64,000 nucleotides of DNA, from positions 62,001 to 126,000 of the forward strand of contig CALROG020000001.1 of NCBI GenBank assembly GCA_943369755.1. Direction: 5' to 3'. A program made the position numbers and the translations under genes. Positions 48,680 through 57,395 of this stretch are shown piece after piece; the first letter of the stretch is position 1, and every line of letters starts with the position of its first letter. This stretch comes from CALROG01 sp943369755 (GTDB lineage Bacteria; Pseudomonadota; Gammaproteobacteria; Burkholderiales; Burkholderiaceae_C). A model generated the notes under the pieces. That model saw only the letters and a program-made list of their open reading frames with translations. It searched no databases and had not been told where the DNA came from.

Positions 48680-49339
48680 CTACCACTTCGCCGGCAACTT
48701 TTTCAGCAACGTAATCCGCTTCACGCCCAGTTCCACGTAGCCGCCGCGCTCAAGGTCTTTGAGAAGGCGGCTGACCATTTCTCTTGACGCGCCGACGCGG
48801 CTGGCAATGGCTTGATGGGTAATTTGGCGCAACAGCACCGGTGCGTCGGCGCTGCCCGGGCCCTCACAACTTTCAAGCGTGGCCACGACCCGGCCATACA
48901 CGTCCAGCAGGGCCATGTTGCGGGCGGATTCGGTGGCCGAGCGGGCGCGGCGGATCACCTGAGCGACCAGGTCCAGCGCAAACTCCGGCTCGTCCGCCAG
49001 GTGGTCGCGCACCGCAGCGCGGGTTACCACAGAGCAGATGCTGGGCTCCAGCGTCATGACAGAGGCCGAGCGCGGCCCGCCGTCCAGCGACATTTCGCCA
49101 AAGTAGTCGCCCGCCTCGATAAGACCATAGGTGATTTCGCGACCGTCTTCGTCGGTGGCAAAGGCTTTCACGCTGCCTTGCAGCAGCACAAACATAGACT
49201 CGCCGACATCGCCCTCGTTGAGGATGACGCTGCTCTTTTTGTAGTTACGGATGGTGCCGCGCAACGCCAGCGCGCGAAGCGACGGGCTCAGTGCGGCAAT
49301 CAATTTCTCTTGGGTGGCAGACAGGCTGGACGCAATCAT
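48680..49339 (-). CDS. Crp/Fnr-family transcriptional regulator
   Basis: A 219-residue regulator: cyclic-nucleotide-binding domain at 20-125 and a C-terminal HTH_Crp at about 150-205 (I-T-H-Q-A-I-A-S-R-V-G-A-S-R-E-M-V-S-R-L-L). The phosphate-binding cassette reads F-G-E-M-S-L-D-G-G-P-R-S-A-S-V, keeping the Glu and Arg-Ser that hold cAMP in CRP; the Fnr cysteines are absent. It converges on the adenylate-cyclase operon with a 12-base gap, which makes it a likely reader of the cAMP made there, though a general Crp role is equally possible. Confidence 0.9.
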   Translation of the reverse strand: MIASSLSATQEKLIAALSPSLRALALRGTIRNYKKSSVILNEGDVGESMFVLLQGSVKAFATDEDGREITYGLIEAGDYFGEMSLDGGPRSASVMTLEPSICSVVTRAAVRDHLADEPEFALDLVAQVIRRARSATESARNMALLDVYGRVVATLESCEGPGSADAPVLLRQITHQAIASRVGASREMVSRLLKDLERGGYVELGVKRITLLKKLPAKW

Positions 49340-49426
49340 GGCAAGGGTTTCCTGACGGCTTGCACTCTAGCATGCCCTCAGAAAGCGCCCCACTGGCCGA
49401 TGCGGGCGCACAGGCCCGGCGGCAAC

Positions 49427-50083
49427 TCAATGCATTTGCTCGTGGCGCAAGGCGGGGGCCACCGGCGGCAACACCGCCACCCGGTTGACCAGTTCGCGCA
49501 CGCCGCTGCTACGGGTTTTGGCGCAAAGGCTGCGCACATGGCTGCGCACGGTAGAAACGGCCACTTTCATCTGAAGCGCAATCTCGGGGGCCGAGTAGCC
49601 GTGACAAAGAATGCCCAGCACTTGCTCTTCGGTGGCCGTCAGGCCATGGCTGCGGGCAAAAAAGCAGAGCATTAAAGATTCACACACCGATGCACGTGAA
49701 AACATCAGCGCGGCGCGGGTGGGCGGAAAGCCGGTCTCGCTGCGAAGGGGCAGTACGGCAAGGGTAAGGCCGACCCCTTCGCCACCAGCCAGCGTGATCA
49801 GGCAACGTTTGCCCAGCGCCACATTGGCCAGGGCATCGTGCAGCAACTTGCCGTCTTCAGGGCTGCGGGTTTTCAACGCATTGTTGGCAAGCCCCAGTGC
49901 GCGAAAGCGCACCAGTTCATGGCGCGCTGCCTGGTTGGCGTGGACCAACTCCCCACCCAATCCGGCGATCAGCAGCCCGTGGGCCAGCTCGTCCATCAAC
50001 AGCGCCAGGCCTGCGCCCAGGCCGCCGGGGCCCTCTGCAAGGAGCCCACTGTCTGCAAAACCGGTGTCCAGAAGCCCGTTCAT
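49427..50083 (-). CDS. LuxR-type DNA-binding protein
   Basis: A 218-residue protein with a C-terminal LuxR helix-turn-helix at about 150-205 (H-G-L-T-A-T-E-E-Q-V-L-G-I-L-C-H-G-Y-S-A-P-E-I-A) and an N-terminal domain of about 130 residues that looks PAS-like but lacks a phosphorylation Asp. The frame can be extended to a TTG at 50173, but the ATG at 50083 has a purine-rich leader and is chosen. It lies before the hybrid kinase gene on the opposite end of a 145-base gap, all on the minus strand. Its signal is unknown. Confidence 0.82.
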   Translation of the reverse strand: MNGLLDTGFADSGLLAEGPGGLGAGLALLMDELAHGLLIAGLGGELVHANQAARHELVRFRALGLANNALKTRSPEDGKLLHDALANVALGKRCLITLAGGEGVGLTLAVLPLRSETGFPPTRAALMFSRASVCESLMLCFFARSHGLTATEEQVLGILCHGYSAPEIALQMKVAVSTVRSHVRSLCAKTRSSGVRELVNRVAVLPPVAPALRHEQMH

Positions 50084-50228
50084 ATCCGCATCCCAACGCT
50101 TTGTAACTTGCCTCAAAGCGTAAGAAGCCGTCACGGATTCAAGCGGTGAATATGGCCGCCGTTCCTGTGACAAATTTACCGCACTGCTGCGTCGTCAACA
50201 ATGAAGTCACTATGAAAATAATAGCGGG

Positions 50229-53200
50229 TCACGTCCATTTGGTGAGGGCTACACGCGTTTTTGCCAATAAATCATGCAAGTGCCGGATGCGCTGGGCAGC
50301 ATCAGCCGGAATTGCGCCTTTGGCGTCGGCTTCCAGGCTGCCGCAGGCGGCCTGGATGCCGGCCGCACCGATGTTGCCGGCGGCCCCTTTCAGTGCATGG
50401 GCAGCTCGGGAAAGCGCTTCCACGTCTGCGGCGGCGATGGCCTGCTCTATCGCCTGCAGGCGTCGCGGGGCGTCGGCGAGGAACAGGCTTATCACCTCAC
50501 GCGTCATGCTTTGCGCGTCGTCGTCGAATTCCTTGAACTCATTGAGACGGCTGAATTCCATCAGCGCATCAATTCCGCCCGAGCTGCTTCCGCCAGCCAC
50601 TTTGACTGGTATTGCCGTGCCGGTGCGCAGCCCGCCGGGCGGGATCCACTGCTCCAGCGTCTGGGCCAAAGCTGAAACTTGCAGCGGCTTGGTCAGGTAG
50701 TCATGCATCCCCGCAGCCTCACAGCGGGCCCGGTCTTCGGCTGACGCCGCGGCGGTTAGCGCGATGATTGGGGGTGCGGCGCTGCCCCAGGCCGCCAGAA
50801 TCTGCTGGGTTGCCTGCAGGCCATCGACGTCAGGCATGTTCACGTCCATCAGGATCGCACCAAGGCGCTGGCCGCTGGCCATGGCCTGCGCCACGGCCTC
50901 TACCGCTTCGCGGCCATCCACTGCGGTACAAATGTCATAACCCAGCTTGAGCAGCATGGCGCAGGCCACCTTCAAGTTGACAGCGTTGTCGTCTGCCACC
51001 AGAACGGTCACGTGTTTCTTGCTGTCGGTTACCAGCGTGCTGGGTTTATTACTGCCGGCATGGTCAGACGATATGCAGCGCGCGATGGTGTCAAACAGCT
51101 GGGCTTGCCGCGCCGGCTTGAGCAGCCGGGCGTCAAACAGGCGCGCATTCTCGTCGCCCGCAGGCATAAAGCCCGAACTCAGCAGCAGCAACGGGATTTC
51201 ACGCCACTCAGGCGTGGCCTTGATTTTCTGCGCCAACGTCACACCGTCCATCTCGGGCATGTGCATGTCAGTGATGATGATGTCTGGCAGGCGGGCATCG
51301 GGCGCAGACGAAGCGCCCGCCTGCTGCAGCCAATGCAACGCGGCCGCGCCCGACTCAGCGCTGGCGACATCCATGCCCCACAACTGCAACTGACGCGTGA
51401 GAATGCGGATGTTGGTGGCGTGGTCGTCCACAATCAGCACACGGTTGGCCTTGAGCACATCGCCCCCCGCCGGGCCAAACACCTGCGCGATCTCCTGCGT
51501 CACCGGCGCGGCCATTGTGAACCAGAAGGTGGACCCTTGGCCAAGCGTGCTTTCGACGCCGATCTCACCATCCATCAGCGCCACCAGGCGCTTGCAAATG
51601 GCCAGCCCCAGGCCGGTGCCACCGTACTTGCGGGTGGTGGACGCATCCACCTGCGTAAAGGCCTCAAACAAAGAGGCCAGACGCTCGGGCGGTATGCCGA
51701 TGCCGCTGTCGATGACGCGGAACTCCATCACCGCACGGCCTGCGCCATCATCTTCACGCAGCAGCCGGGCTTGCACTGTCACTTCGCCCCGAGCGGTGAA
51801 CTTCACTGCGTTGTTGATCAGGTTGATTAACACCTGGCGCAAGCGCGTCACGTCACCCAGAATTGCCGCTGGCACGCCACCCGCGCGCACGTCGGCGATG
51901 TCAATGATCAGTTCAAGGCCCTTTTCGCGGGCCCGCGGGGCCGCAATGTCGCAGGCTTCCTCGACCGAAGCGCGCACGCTCAGGGGCTCGGCCTCCAGCT
52001 CAAGCTTGCCCGACTCGATCTTGGAGAAGTCAAGAATGTCACTGATGACCGCGAGCAGTTGGTCGCTGGACAGACGGATGGTCTGTAGGTAGTCACGCTG
52101 CTCGGCGTCCAACCGCGTCTCGGCCAGCAAAGTGCTCATGCCCACCACGCCATTGAGCGGCGTGCGGATTTCATGGCTCATGGTGGCCAGGAAGGCGGCT
52201 TTGGCGCGCGCGGCGGCAAGCGCTTCTTCTCTTGATGCTTGCAGCTCCGCAGTACGGGCGGCCACACGCGCCTCCAGGGACTCGTTGGCCTCCTGCAGCG
52301 CTTGCGCATCGGCTTGTACCTGGGCACGGTAGCCTTGCAGCTGCTCGGCGCTGTCGTGCAGCACTTGCGACAACTGGCGTACCTCCTGGATGCGGGTTGT
52401 CCTGTCTATCAAAGGCACCTGGCCACGGCCCAGTTGTTCGGCGGCCTGGCTCAAGCCGCGCAAACGCCGCCCCAGGCTGGTAGCAATCAACACCGCAACC
52501 AGGGTGGCCAGCAGCACCAGCGCGGCAAGGACGCCCAACGACACCTTCCAGGCACGGTCAACCTCGGCGGTAAAGTCACTTTCAGGGGCGGCGACTACTA
52601 ACGTCCAGCGCAGGCCAAGCGCCTCGGCAAAGGGGCGCTGCACCATCAGCAAAGTGCCGTCGGCAGCTGGCAAGCGTTGCAGGGCGGTGTTACTGGCCAC
52701 GCTATCGGCGCTGCGGCTGGCCCACAGCGCCTCCAGCGCCGCAAAGCTGGCGCGCACAACCGGGTTGAAGCTGTCACGTGGGCTGCGACGCTCGAATCGG
52801 CCCTCGCGCTGCTCGAACAACGCGTCGCCGGCCGAGCTGGCGACCAGCGCGCCTTTTTCATCCACCACAAATGCCGCGCCGCGTGAGCTGATGCGCTGGG
52901 TGCGCAGTACGTCGGCGAGTTGTTGAAGATACAAGTCGGTGCCAAAAACGCCTGCCGCTCCGCCGTCCGGGTCATACACCGGCTGCGACAGGCTCACCAT
53001 GAGTTGCTTGCGTTCTGCTGACACCTGTACGGGAGAGAAGACGCGGTCCTTGGCGGTCATGGCAGCGCCGTACCAGTAACTCAGGCGCGGCTCAAAGTTG
53101 GCGGGCTCGCTGCCAAGAAGGCGGCTGCGGTCGCCGGGCTGGCGTGCCAGAAAAACGCTGCGACCGGTACCGCCCGCAGGCCGGACAGCGACCTGCACAC

Positions 53201-53585
53201 CTGCAGGCGTGTTTTCCACGCCAAAGTACTCGCCACGCAGATTGGCGTAGTAAAGCACCGGAACCGCGCCCGACTGGCGCGTCAACGCAAACGCCATCGG
53301 CTCAAACTGTGCGGGCGCACGCAGCCATTCCCGCGCCTGCGCCACCTGGGCGGGCGTCATGCGTTCGGGAAACAAGCCATTGAGCACGGCATGCGCCTGG
53401 CGCAAGTGGTCCTCGGTGCCGGACTGCACCAGACTGGCCACCTGGGCAAGCGTCTTGCCCGCCAGCTCTTGCGCGGCCTGCGCGCTGGCGCGCGCCATGA
53501 GCCAGCCCACCAGCAAGGCCGGTACCAGCGCCAGCAGCACCAGGCTCAGGCCGAGAATCCGGCGCAGGGAGAACAGGCGCATCAC
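50229..53585 (-). CDS. Membrane hybrid sensor histidine kinase with two receivers and an Hpt domain
   Basis: A 1118-residue sensor. Order: helix 1 (about 8-30); periplasmic Cache-type sensor (35-345); helix 2 (349-371); HAMP and coiled coil (372-460); HisKA with His471 in M-S-H-E-I-R-T-P-L-N-G; HATPase with N-L-I-N-N-A-V-K-F-T and D-S-G-I-G-I-P and G-G-T-G-L-G-L-A; receiver 1 with Asp773 (I-T-D-M-H-M-P-E-M-D-G); receiver 2 with Asp914 (L-M-D-V-N-M-P-D-V-D-G); Hpt with His1063 (A-A-H-A-L-K-G-A-A-G-N). A full phosphorelay in one protein. It follows the response-regulator gene by 13 bases on the same strand, so the two are co-transcribed and likely form one pathway. Confidence 0.95.
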   Translation of the reverse strand: MMRLFSLRRILGLSLVLLALVPALLVGWLMARASAQAAQELAGKTLAQVASLVQSGTEDHLRQAHAVLNGLFPERMTPAQVAQAREWLRAPAQFEPMAFALTRQSGAVPVLYYANLRGEYFGVENTPAGVQVAVRPAGGTGRSVFLARQPGDRSRLLGSEPANFEPRLSYWYGAAMTAKDRVFSPVQVSAERKQLMVSLSQPVYDPDGGAAGVFGTDLYLQQLADVLRTQRISSRGAAFVVDEKGALVASSAGDALFEQREGRFERRSPRDSFNPVVRASFAALEALWASRSADSVASNTALQRLPAADGTLLMVQRPFAEALGLRWTLVVAAPESDFTAEVDRAWKVSLGVLAALVLLATLVAVLIATSLGRRLRGLSQAAEQLGRGQVPLIDRTTRIQEVRQLSQVLHDSAEQLQGYRAQVQADAQALQEANESLEARVAARTAELQASREEALAAARAKAAFLATMSHEIRTPLNGVVGMSTLLAETRLDAEQRDYLQTIRLSSDQLLAVISDILDFSKIESGKLELEAEPLSVRASVEEACDIAAPRAREKGLELIIDIADVRAGGVPAAILGDVTRLRQVLINLINNAVKFTARGEVTVQARLLREDDGAGRAVMEFRVIDSGIGIPPERLASLFEAFTQVDASTTRKYGGTGLGLAICKRLVALMDGEIGVESTLGQGSTFWFTMAAPVTQEIAQVFGPAGGDVLKANRVLIVDDHATNIRILTRQLQLWGMDVASAESGAAALHWLQQAGASSAPDARLPDIIITDMHMPEMDGVTLAQKIKATPEWREIPLLLLSSGFMPAGDENARLFDARLLKPARQAQLFDTIARCISSDHAGSNKPSTLVTDSKKHVTVLVADDNAVNLKVACAMLLKLGYDICTAVDGREAVEAVAQAMASGQRLGAILMDVNMPDVDGLQATQQILAAWGSAAPPIIALTAAASAEDRARCEAAGMHDYLTKPLQVSALAQTLEQWIPPGGLRTGTAIPVKVAGGSSSGGIDALMEFSRLNEFKEFDDDAQSMTREVISLFLADAPRRLQAIEQAIAAADVEALSRAAHALKGAAGNIGAAGIQAACGSLEADAKGAIPADAAQRIRHLHDLLAKTRVALTKWT

Positions 53586-53598
53586 TCGGCCTTGCGAC

Positions 53599-54717
53599 TT
53601 ACAACGCGAGCGCCACTACCTCGGCAGCGTCCATCGGCACGGTGCGCCCTGGCAGCTCCACCAGCCCGCGCCGGTCAATACGAACAGCGCCCGTGATACT
53701 GCGCAATGCCGAAACGCTGGCGGTGATGGGCCAGCCCAAGGTATGGCCCTGGCGCTGCAACAGCATGGTCACGCTGACTGCGTCACCAACCGGCAAGGTT
53801 TGTGCCGCACTGCCGTGCAGCGGATCTTGCAGCACCGTGAGGGTTACCTGGCCGCCGTGCAGGGCTACGTTCACGTCGAATCGGGGCAGGTTGCGACCCG
53901 GATACTGCACTTGCAAGTATTGCCGGATGGCGTGGGCTGACTCCACCAGCCCGAGCGCCGCACGCACCGCACGCAGCCCGTGGTTGACTGACTTGGTGTC
54001 GGTGCTGTCCACAAAAATAGCCAATAACCCTTCACCGATGAACTGCATGTGACGTGCGCCGAACAGGTGCACGGTGTCACCCGCGCTTCCATAGAATTTC
54101 TTGACTAGTTCGGTAAGCTCGGCACTGCTGAGTTTTTCAGCGACTGAGGTGTAGTTCGGAATATCCACAAAGAGTACGGTGGCATGCTCAAATCGCTCGT
54201 CGCCAGCCGTTCCGTCTGCGGCTGGCCAGCGCTCGCTGAGCTCCTTGGCCAGTCGTTGCTCATACAGCTTGGACAGTTTGTGTTTTTGGTCGTTCAACGC
54301 AACTTGTACAGCGGCGTCCACCGCCATGGCCTGCAGCGTGGCCTGCGTTGCCCGCTTGTTGATCTGCGCGGCCGCCGCCTCACGCAGTTCGCCGGGCCGG
54401 AAGGGTTTGGTGATGTAGTCGTCTGCACCAGTGGTCATGCCGATGCGCATATGGGCGCGCTCTTGCAGCGACGTCAGCAAAATAACCGGTGTGCCGGCGA
54501 CTTTGGGATCTTGCCGCAAGGCCGTGAGCATCTGAAAGCCGTTCATTTCGGGCATTTGCACGTCGCTGACGACGACATCAGGTTTGTGTTCTTGCACCAG
54601 CTTCAGGCCCTGAGCGCCGTTCTCGGCCGTCAGCACGTCATAGCCATCTTTCTTTAGCACCGATGCAATCAGCATCCGCGTGCCTGCATCGTCTTCCATG
54701 ACGACGATCAGGGGCAT
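53599..54717 (-). CDS. Response regulator fused to a degenerate class III cyclase domain
   Basis: A 372-residue protein. Receiver at 1-122: M-E-D-D near residue 7-10, phosphorylation Asp in V-V-V-S-D-V-Q-M-P-E-M-N-G near 52, Lys in I-T-K-P-F near 103. A coiled linker (125-175) leads to a cyclase-like domain at 180-340. The first metal Asp is kept (F-V-D-I-P-N-Y-T) but the second is Glu (I-G-E-G-L-L), and the substrate and transition-state positions differ (V-G-D-A-V-S-V-T-M-L-L), so adenylate cyclase activity is doubtful. The ATG at 54717 yields the receiver start; an upstream start in the frame adds 20 unrelated residues. The hybrid kinase downstream is the probable donor. Confidence 0.9.
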   Translation of the reverse strand: MPLIVVMEDDAGTRMLIASVLKKDGYDVLTAENGAQGLKLVQEHKPDVVVSDVQMPEMNGFQMLTALRQDPKVAGTPVILLTSLQERAHMRIGMTTGADDYITKPFRPGELREAAAAQINKRATQATLQAMAVDAAVQVALNDQKHKLSKLYEQRLAKELSERWPAADGTAGDERFEHATVLFVDIPNYTSVAEKLSSAELTELVKKFYGSAGDTVHLFGARHMQFIGEGLLAIFVDSTDTKSVNHGLRAVRAALGLVESAHAIRQYLQVQYPGRNLPRFDVNVALHGGQVTLTVLQDPLHGSAAQTLPVGDAVSVTMLLQRQGHTLGWPITASVSALRSITGAVRIDRRGLVELPGRTVPMDAAEVVALAL

Positions 54718-54770
54718 AGTTGTATCCTTTTTTTCGCCAGATGGGGGCACTGCCGAAGGTCTGCCCGCCT

Positions 54771-54785
54771 GTTCCAAGTTGGAAC
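54771..54785. promoter_or_regulatory. Palindrome GTTCCAAGTTGGAAC before the response-regulator gene
   Basis: A perfect 15-base palindrome with a single central base lies 54-68 bases upstream of the response-regulator start, in the short gap after the lipase gene. It is suited to a dimeric regulator; the protein that binds it is unknown. No T-run follows it on the minus strand, so it does not look like a terminator. Confidence 0.45.
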
Positions 54786-54792
54786 AACTATC

Positions 54793-55695
54793 TCACAGGG
54801 TCGCTATTTTCGCCAGCGAGGCGCGCATGACTTGTGTGTGAAAAGCCAGTTCAACGTGGGCCACGCCATACACAATGCGGTTGTCCGCGCCAAACAAGGT
54901 TGCGGTCGAGGCGGGAAAAACGATGTTGTCGCAATCGGAATACCAGCAGGTAAAGCGGCCGTACCCACCTGCATTGGCATCTTGTCCCAGTCGGCCCAGC
55001 CAATCGCTATGCAGCCGCATCTGGCGACCATTGGTGACGTGGCTGAACCGGCCCAACCAGGTGCCCCGGTGCGGTGTGCCGATGGTGATGACATGTGCCA
55101 CCCGCTCCAACCCCCGGTTGGCCTGCATCCAGGCGCGAGCCGCCAGGCCGCCCATGCTGTGGGCCACGATCACCGGCGGACGACCCGTGGCCTCGGTCAC
55201 CCGCTGAACCGCCCGTTCGATAAGCGGGGTGTAGTCGTCAATAGAGCCGAACACGGGTTCAAGATTGACCGCAACGAAGGCCTGGCCCTGCTGCTGCAGC
55301 GCACGCATCCATGGCGTCCAGAGCCCACGGTTGCACACAAACCCGTGAATCAGCACCACGCCGACGGCACCGGGTTTGCACTTGCCTGTGTTTAACTGGT
55401 CTGGCACCGCCCGCGAACGGAATGGCTGACGCCAGCCAAACACCTGCGGTGCCACCAAAACCTCCGCCAGCCAGGCGCGCGCCAGTTGCATCAAGCGCGG
55501 CTGTCCGACCGGATCATTGCGATTGACGCGCCAGGCCATCAAGAACTGCGCCCCAAGCAGCAGCGCGTAGCTCAGCAAGATGGTGGCCGCACCCAAGACA
55601 GCCAGCGCCGGTGCGCAAAACCTGAACCATGCGAACCAGCCCAGCGCGAAGGCCAGCAATGCCAGAGTGGTGACCTGCTGGATCCGGGCCAACAT
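54793..55695 (-). CDS. Membrane-anchored alpha/beta-hydrolase (lipase-like)
   Basis: A 300-residue protein with two N-terminal hydrophobic segments (about 10-28 and 30-56) and a lipase-like alpha/beta-hydrolase domain: V-V-L-I-H-G-F near residue 112, V-A-H-S-M-G-G near 178 with the nucleophile Ser, G-T-P-H-R-G-T near 208, and a late H near 276 in G-V-A-H-V-E-L. The form resembles triacylglycerol lipases or PHB-type esterases. It is in a same-strand group with the GMC oxidoreductase, 62 bases downstream of it. Substrate unknown. Confidence 0.83.
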   Translation of the reverse strand: MLARIQQVTTLALLAFALGWFAWFRFCAPALAVLGAATILLSYALLLGAQFLMAWRVNRNDPVGQPRLMQLARAWLAEVLVAPQVFGWRQPFRSRAVPDQLNTGKCKPGAVGVVLIHGFVCNRGLWTPWMRALQQQGQAFVAVNLEPVFGSIDDYTPLIERAVQRVTEATGRPPVIVAHSMGGLAARAWMQANRGLERVAHVITIGTPHRGTWLGRFSHVTNGRQMRLHSDWLGRLGQDANAGGYGRFTCWYSDCDNIVFPASTATLFGADNRIVYGVAHVELAFHTQVMRASLAKIATL

Positions 55696-55757
55696 TCAAA
55701 GCCCTTGGCCTGCAGAAAGGCCGCCCCTAGGCGAGCGCGGCCCCGTGGCGGGCCAAT

Positions 55758-57377
55758 TCATGCCAGCGCCACGCTATGGCCTGTGAGCCGATGCGCCAAC
55801 CCCTGTGCCAGCCGATTGACGATGCCGTAAATCGACAGTTGCGGATTGGCCCCGATGCTGGTGGGAAACAGTGACCCGTCATGTACCGAAAGATTGCCGA
55901 TCTGCCAGTGCACGCCGTCGGGCCGCGTTACGCCGAGCGACTCGCTCGCCGCCATCCCGCAGCCGCCCATGACGTGAGCGCTGACCACCTTGGTCAGCAG
56001 CGGCTTCATGGGCAGCGCCTGCAGCGCGTCGCGGGCCTCACGCCACGCGGTGTAGGGGCGTGCCATTTCATGCACCGGCAACACCTGCTGTGCACCCGAG
56101 GCAAACTGGATCTCCGCCATGCTTAGCAGCGCGCGGCGGGCCCCGTCCATCACAAATTCGGTAAGCGGATAGTCAAGCGCGGCCGAACCATCACCACGCA
56201 ACTTGACCTTGCCGCCAGCCGCCTGCTCGTGAAAGCCGTCGCGCAGCAGCGCCAGCAATACATGGGTGTGCGGGAACTGGCGCAGCAACTGCGACTGCTG
56301 CGCGCCATAGCCTGAAACCGTGGACGCAAAGATCACCGGATGCAACGGGGGGGCCTCCAGCTTGTAGCCAATCGGACCGTCTACAGGCTGGGTTTCCAGG
56401 AAGTGGTCGCTGTAAATGGTTTGTGGCGCACCCTGCCAGCCCTCGACCTTCTGCGTCATGATGGCTGCCGACATCACCACCGGGTGCAGGAAAGTGCGCT
56501 CACCCAGCCGACCATGTGGGTCGGGTGCCAGCGAACGCAACAACACCGCTGGCGAGTTGATTGCACCGGCACCAAGCACATAGTGTTTTGCTATTATTTT
56601 TATAGCGGCTTGTGCCGATTCGACGCGGGCTCCGTTCGGTTTTACCGCAAAACAGGTCAGCGACTGCACCTGCCCGTTGGCCAGTTCGAAGCGTTCTGCC
56701 CGCGTTTCCACCAGCAGCACCGCACCCTTGTCCAGTGCCGCTGGTATAGCCGTGACCAGCATTGACTGTTTGGCGTTGGTAGGGCAGCCCAGCCCACAAG
56801 ACCCCAGGTTCCAACAACCTTTGACGTTGCGGGCAATGGCCGCCGACGCAATGCCAAGGCGCGCCGCGCCACGGCGCAGCAGGTCGTTGTTTTCATTGGG
56901 GGATGTCAGCCAGGGCGTAATGTTCAGCCGACGCTCGGCTTGCCCGAAGTACGGCGAAAGCGCATCCGGGGTGTAGTCGGTCAGGCCGAATTGGTTCTGC
57001 CAGTAGTGCAGCGTGCTGTCGGGCGTACGGAACGAACTGGTCCAATTGACGGTGGTGGAGCCGCCGACACAACGGCCCTGGAGAATGTTGATGGCCTTGT
57101 CTTCAGTTTTGCGGGCCGCGCTTTCCTGATAGAGCGACGGGTAGGCCACTGCCTCTTGCTGGTTGAAGTCGCTGCTGCTGCGCAACGGGCCCTCTTCGAC
57201 CATCACCACTTTTAAACCCGCGCGGGCAAGCAACTCGGCGGTGATGCCGGCACCGGCACCGGAGCCAATGATGGCCACATCGCAGCTCATTTGGGCGGGC
57301 AGAGCACCGTGCCGGCCGCCCAGTACCTTCCAGCCGCGCTTCAAGCCTTCGCGGATCGGGTCGTGCAAACTGCTCAT
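55758..57377 (-). CDS. GMC-family FAD oxidoreductase
   Basis: A 539-residue flavoprotein of the glucose-methanol-choline family. N-terminal V-A-I-I-G-S-G-A-G-A-G near 34 binds FAD; C-V-G-G-S-T-T-V-N-W near 104 is the second FAD loop; the C-terminal H-V-M-G-G-C-G-M-A and final N-P-Q-L-S-I-Y region are the family's flavin/catalytic segment. Members oxidise alcohols, sterols or sugars. Gene 57396-57902, upstream and 18 bases apart, encodes a twin-arginine partner typical of membrane-associated GMC enzymes, so the pair may be a periplasmic dehydrogenase. A repeat copy is coded within residues 247-264. Confidence 0.88.
   Translation of the reverse strand: MSSLHDPIREGLKRGWKVLGGRHGALPAQMSCDVAIIGSGAGAGITAELLARAGLKVVMVEEGPLRSSSDFNQQEAVAYPSLYQESAARKTEDKAINILQGRCVGGSTTVNWTSSFRTPDSTLHYWQNQFGLTDYTPDALSPYFGQAERRLNITPWLTSPNENNDLLRRGAARLGIASAAIARNVKGCWNLGSCGLGCPTNAKQSMLVTAIPAALDKGAVLLVETRAERFELANGQVQSLTCFAVKPNGARVESAQAAIKIIAKHYVLGAGAINSPAVLLRSLAPDPHGRLGERTFLHPVVMSAAIMTQKVEGWQGAPQTIYSDHFLETQPVDGPIGYKLEAPPLHPVIFASTVSGYGAQQSQLLRQFPHTHVLLALLRDGFHEQAAGGKVKLRGDGSAALDYPLTEFVMDGARRALLSMAEIQFASGAQQVLPVHEMARPYTAWREARDALQALPMKPLLTKVVSAHVMGGCGMAASESLGVTRPDGVHWQIGNLSVHDGSLFPTSIGANPQLSIYGIVNRLAQGLAHRLTGHSVALA
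56587..56636 (+). repeat. Dispersed palindromic repeat, copy 6 (inside the GMC gene)
   Basis: TTTGCTATTATTTTTATAGC, then GGCTTGTGCCGATTCGACGC and GGGCTCCG. The palindrome is strong. The host gene reads the other strand as ...Q-A-A-I-K-I-I-A-K..., the same frame as copy 3 (T-I-K-N-I-A). Confidence 0.7.
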
Positions 57378-57395
57378 GGGTGGTTCGGTCCTGTG

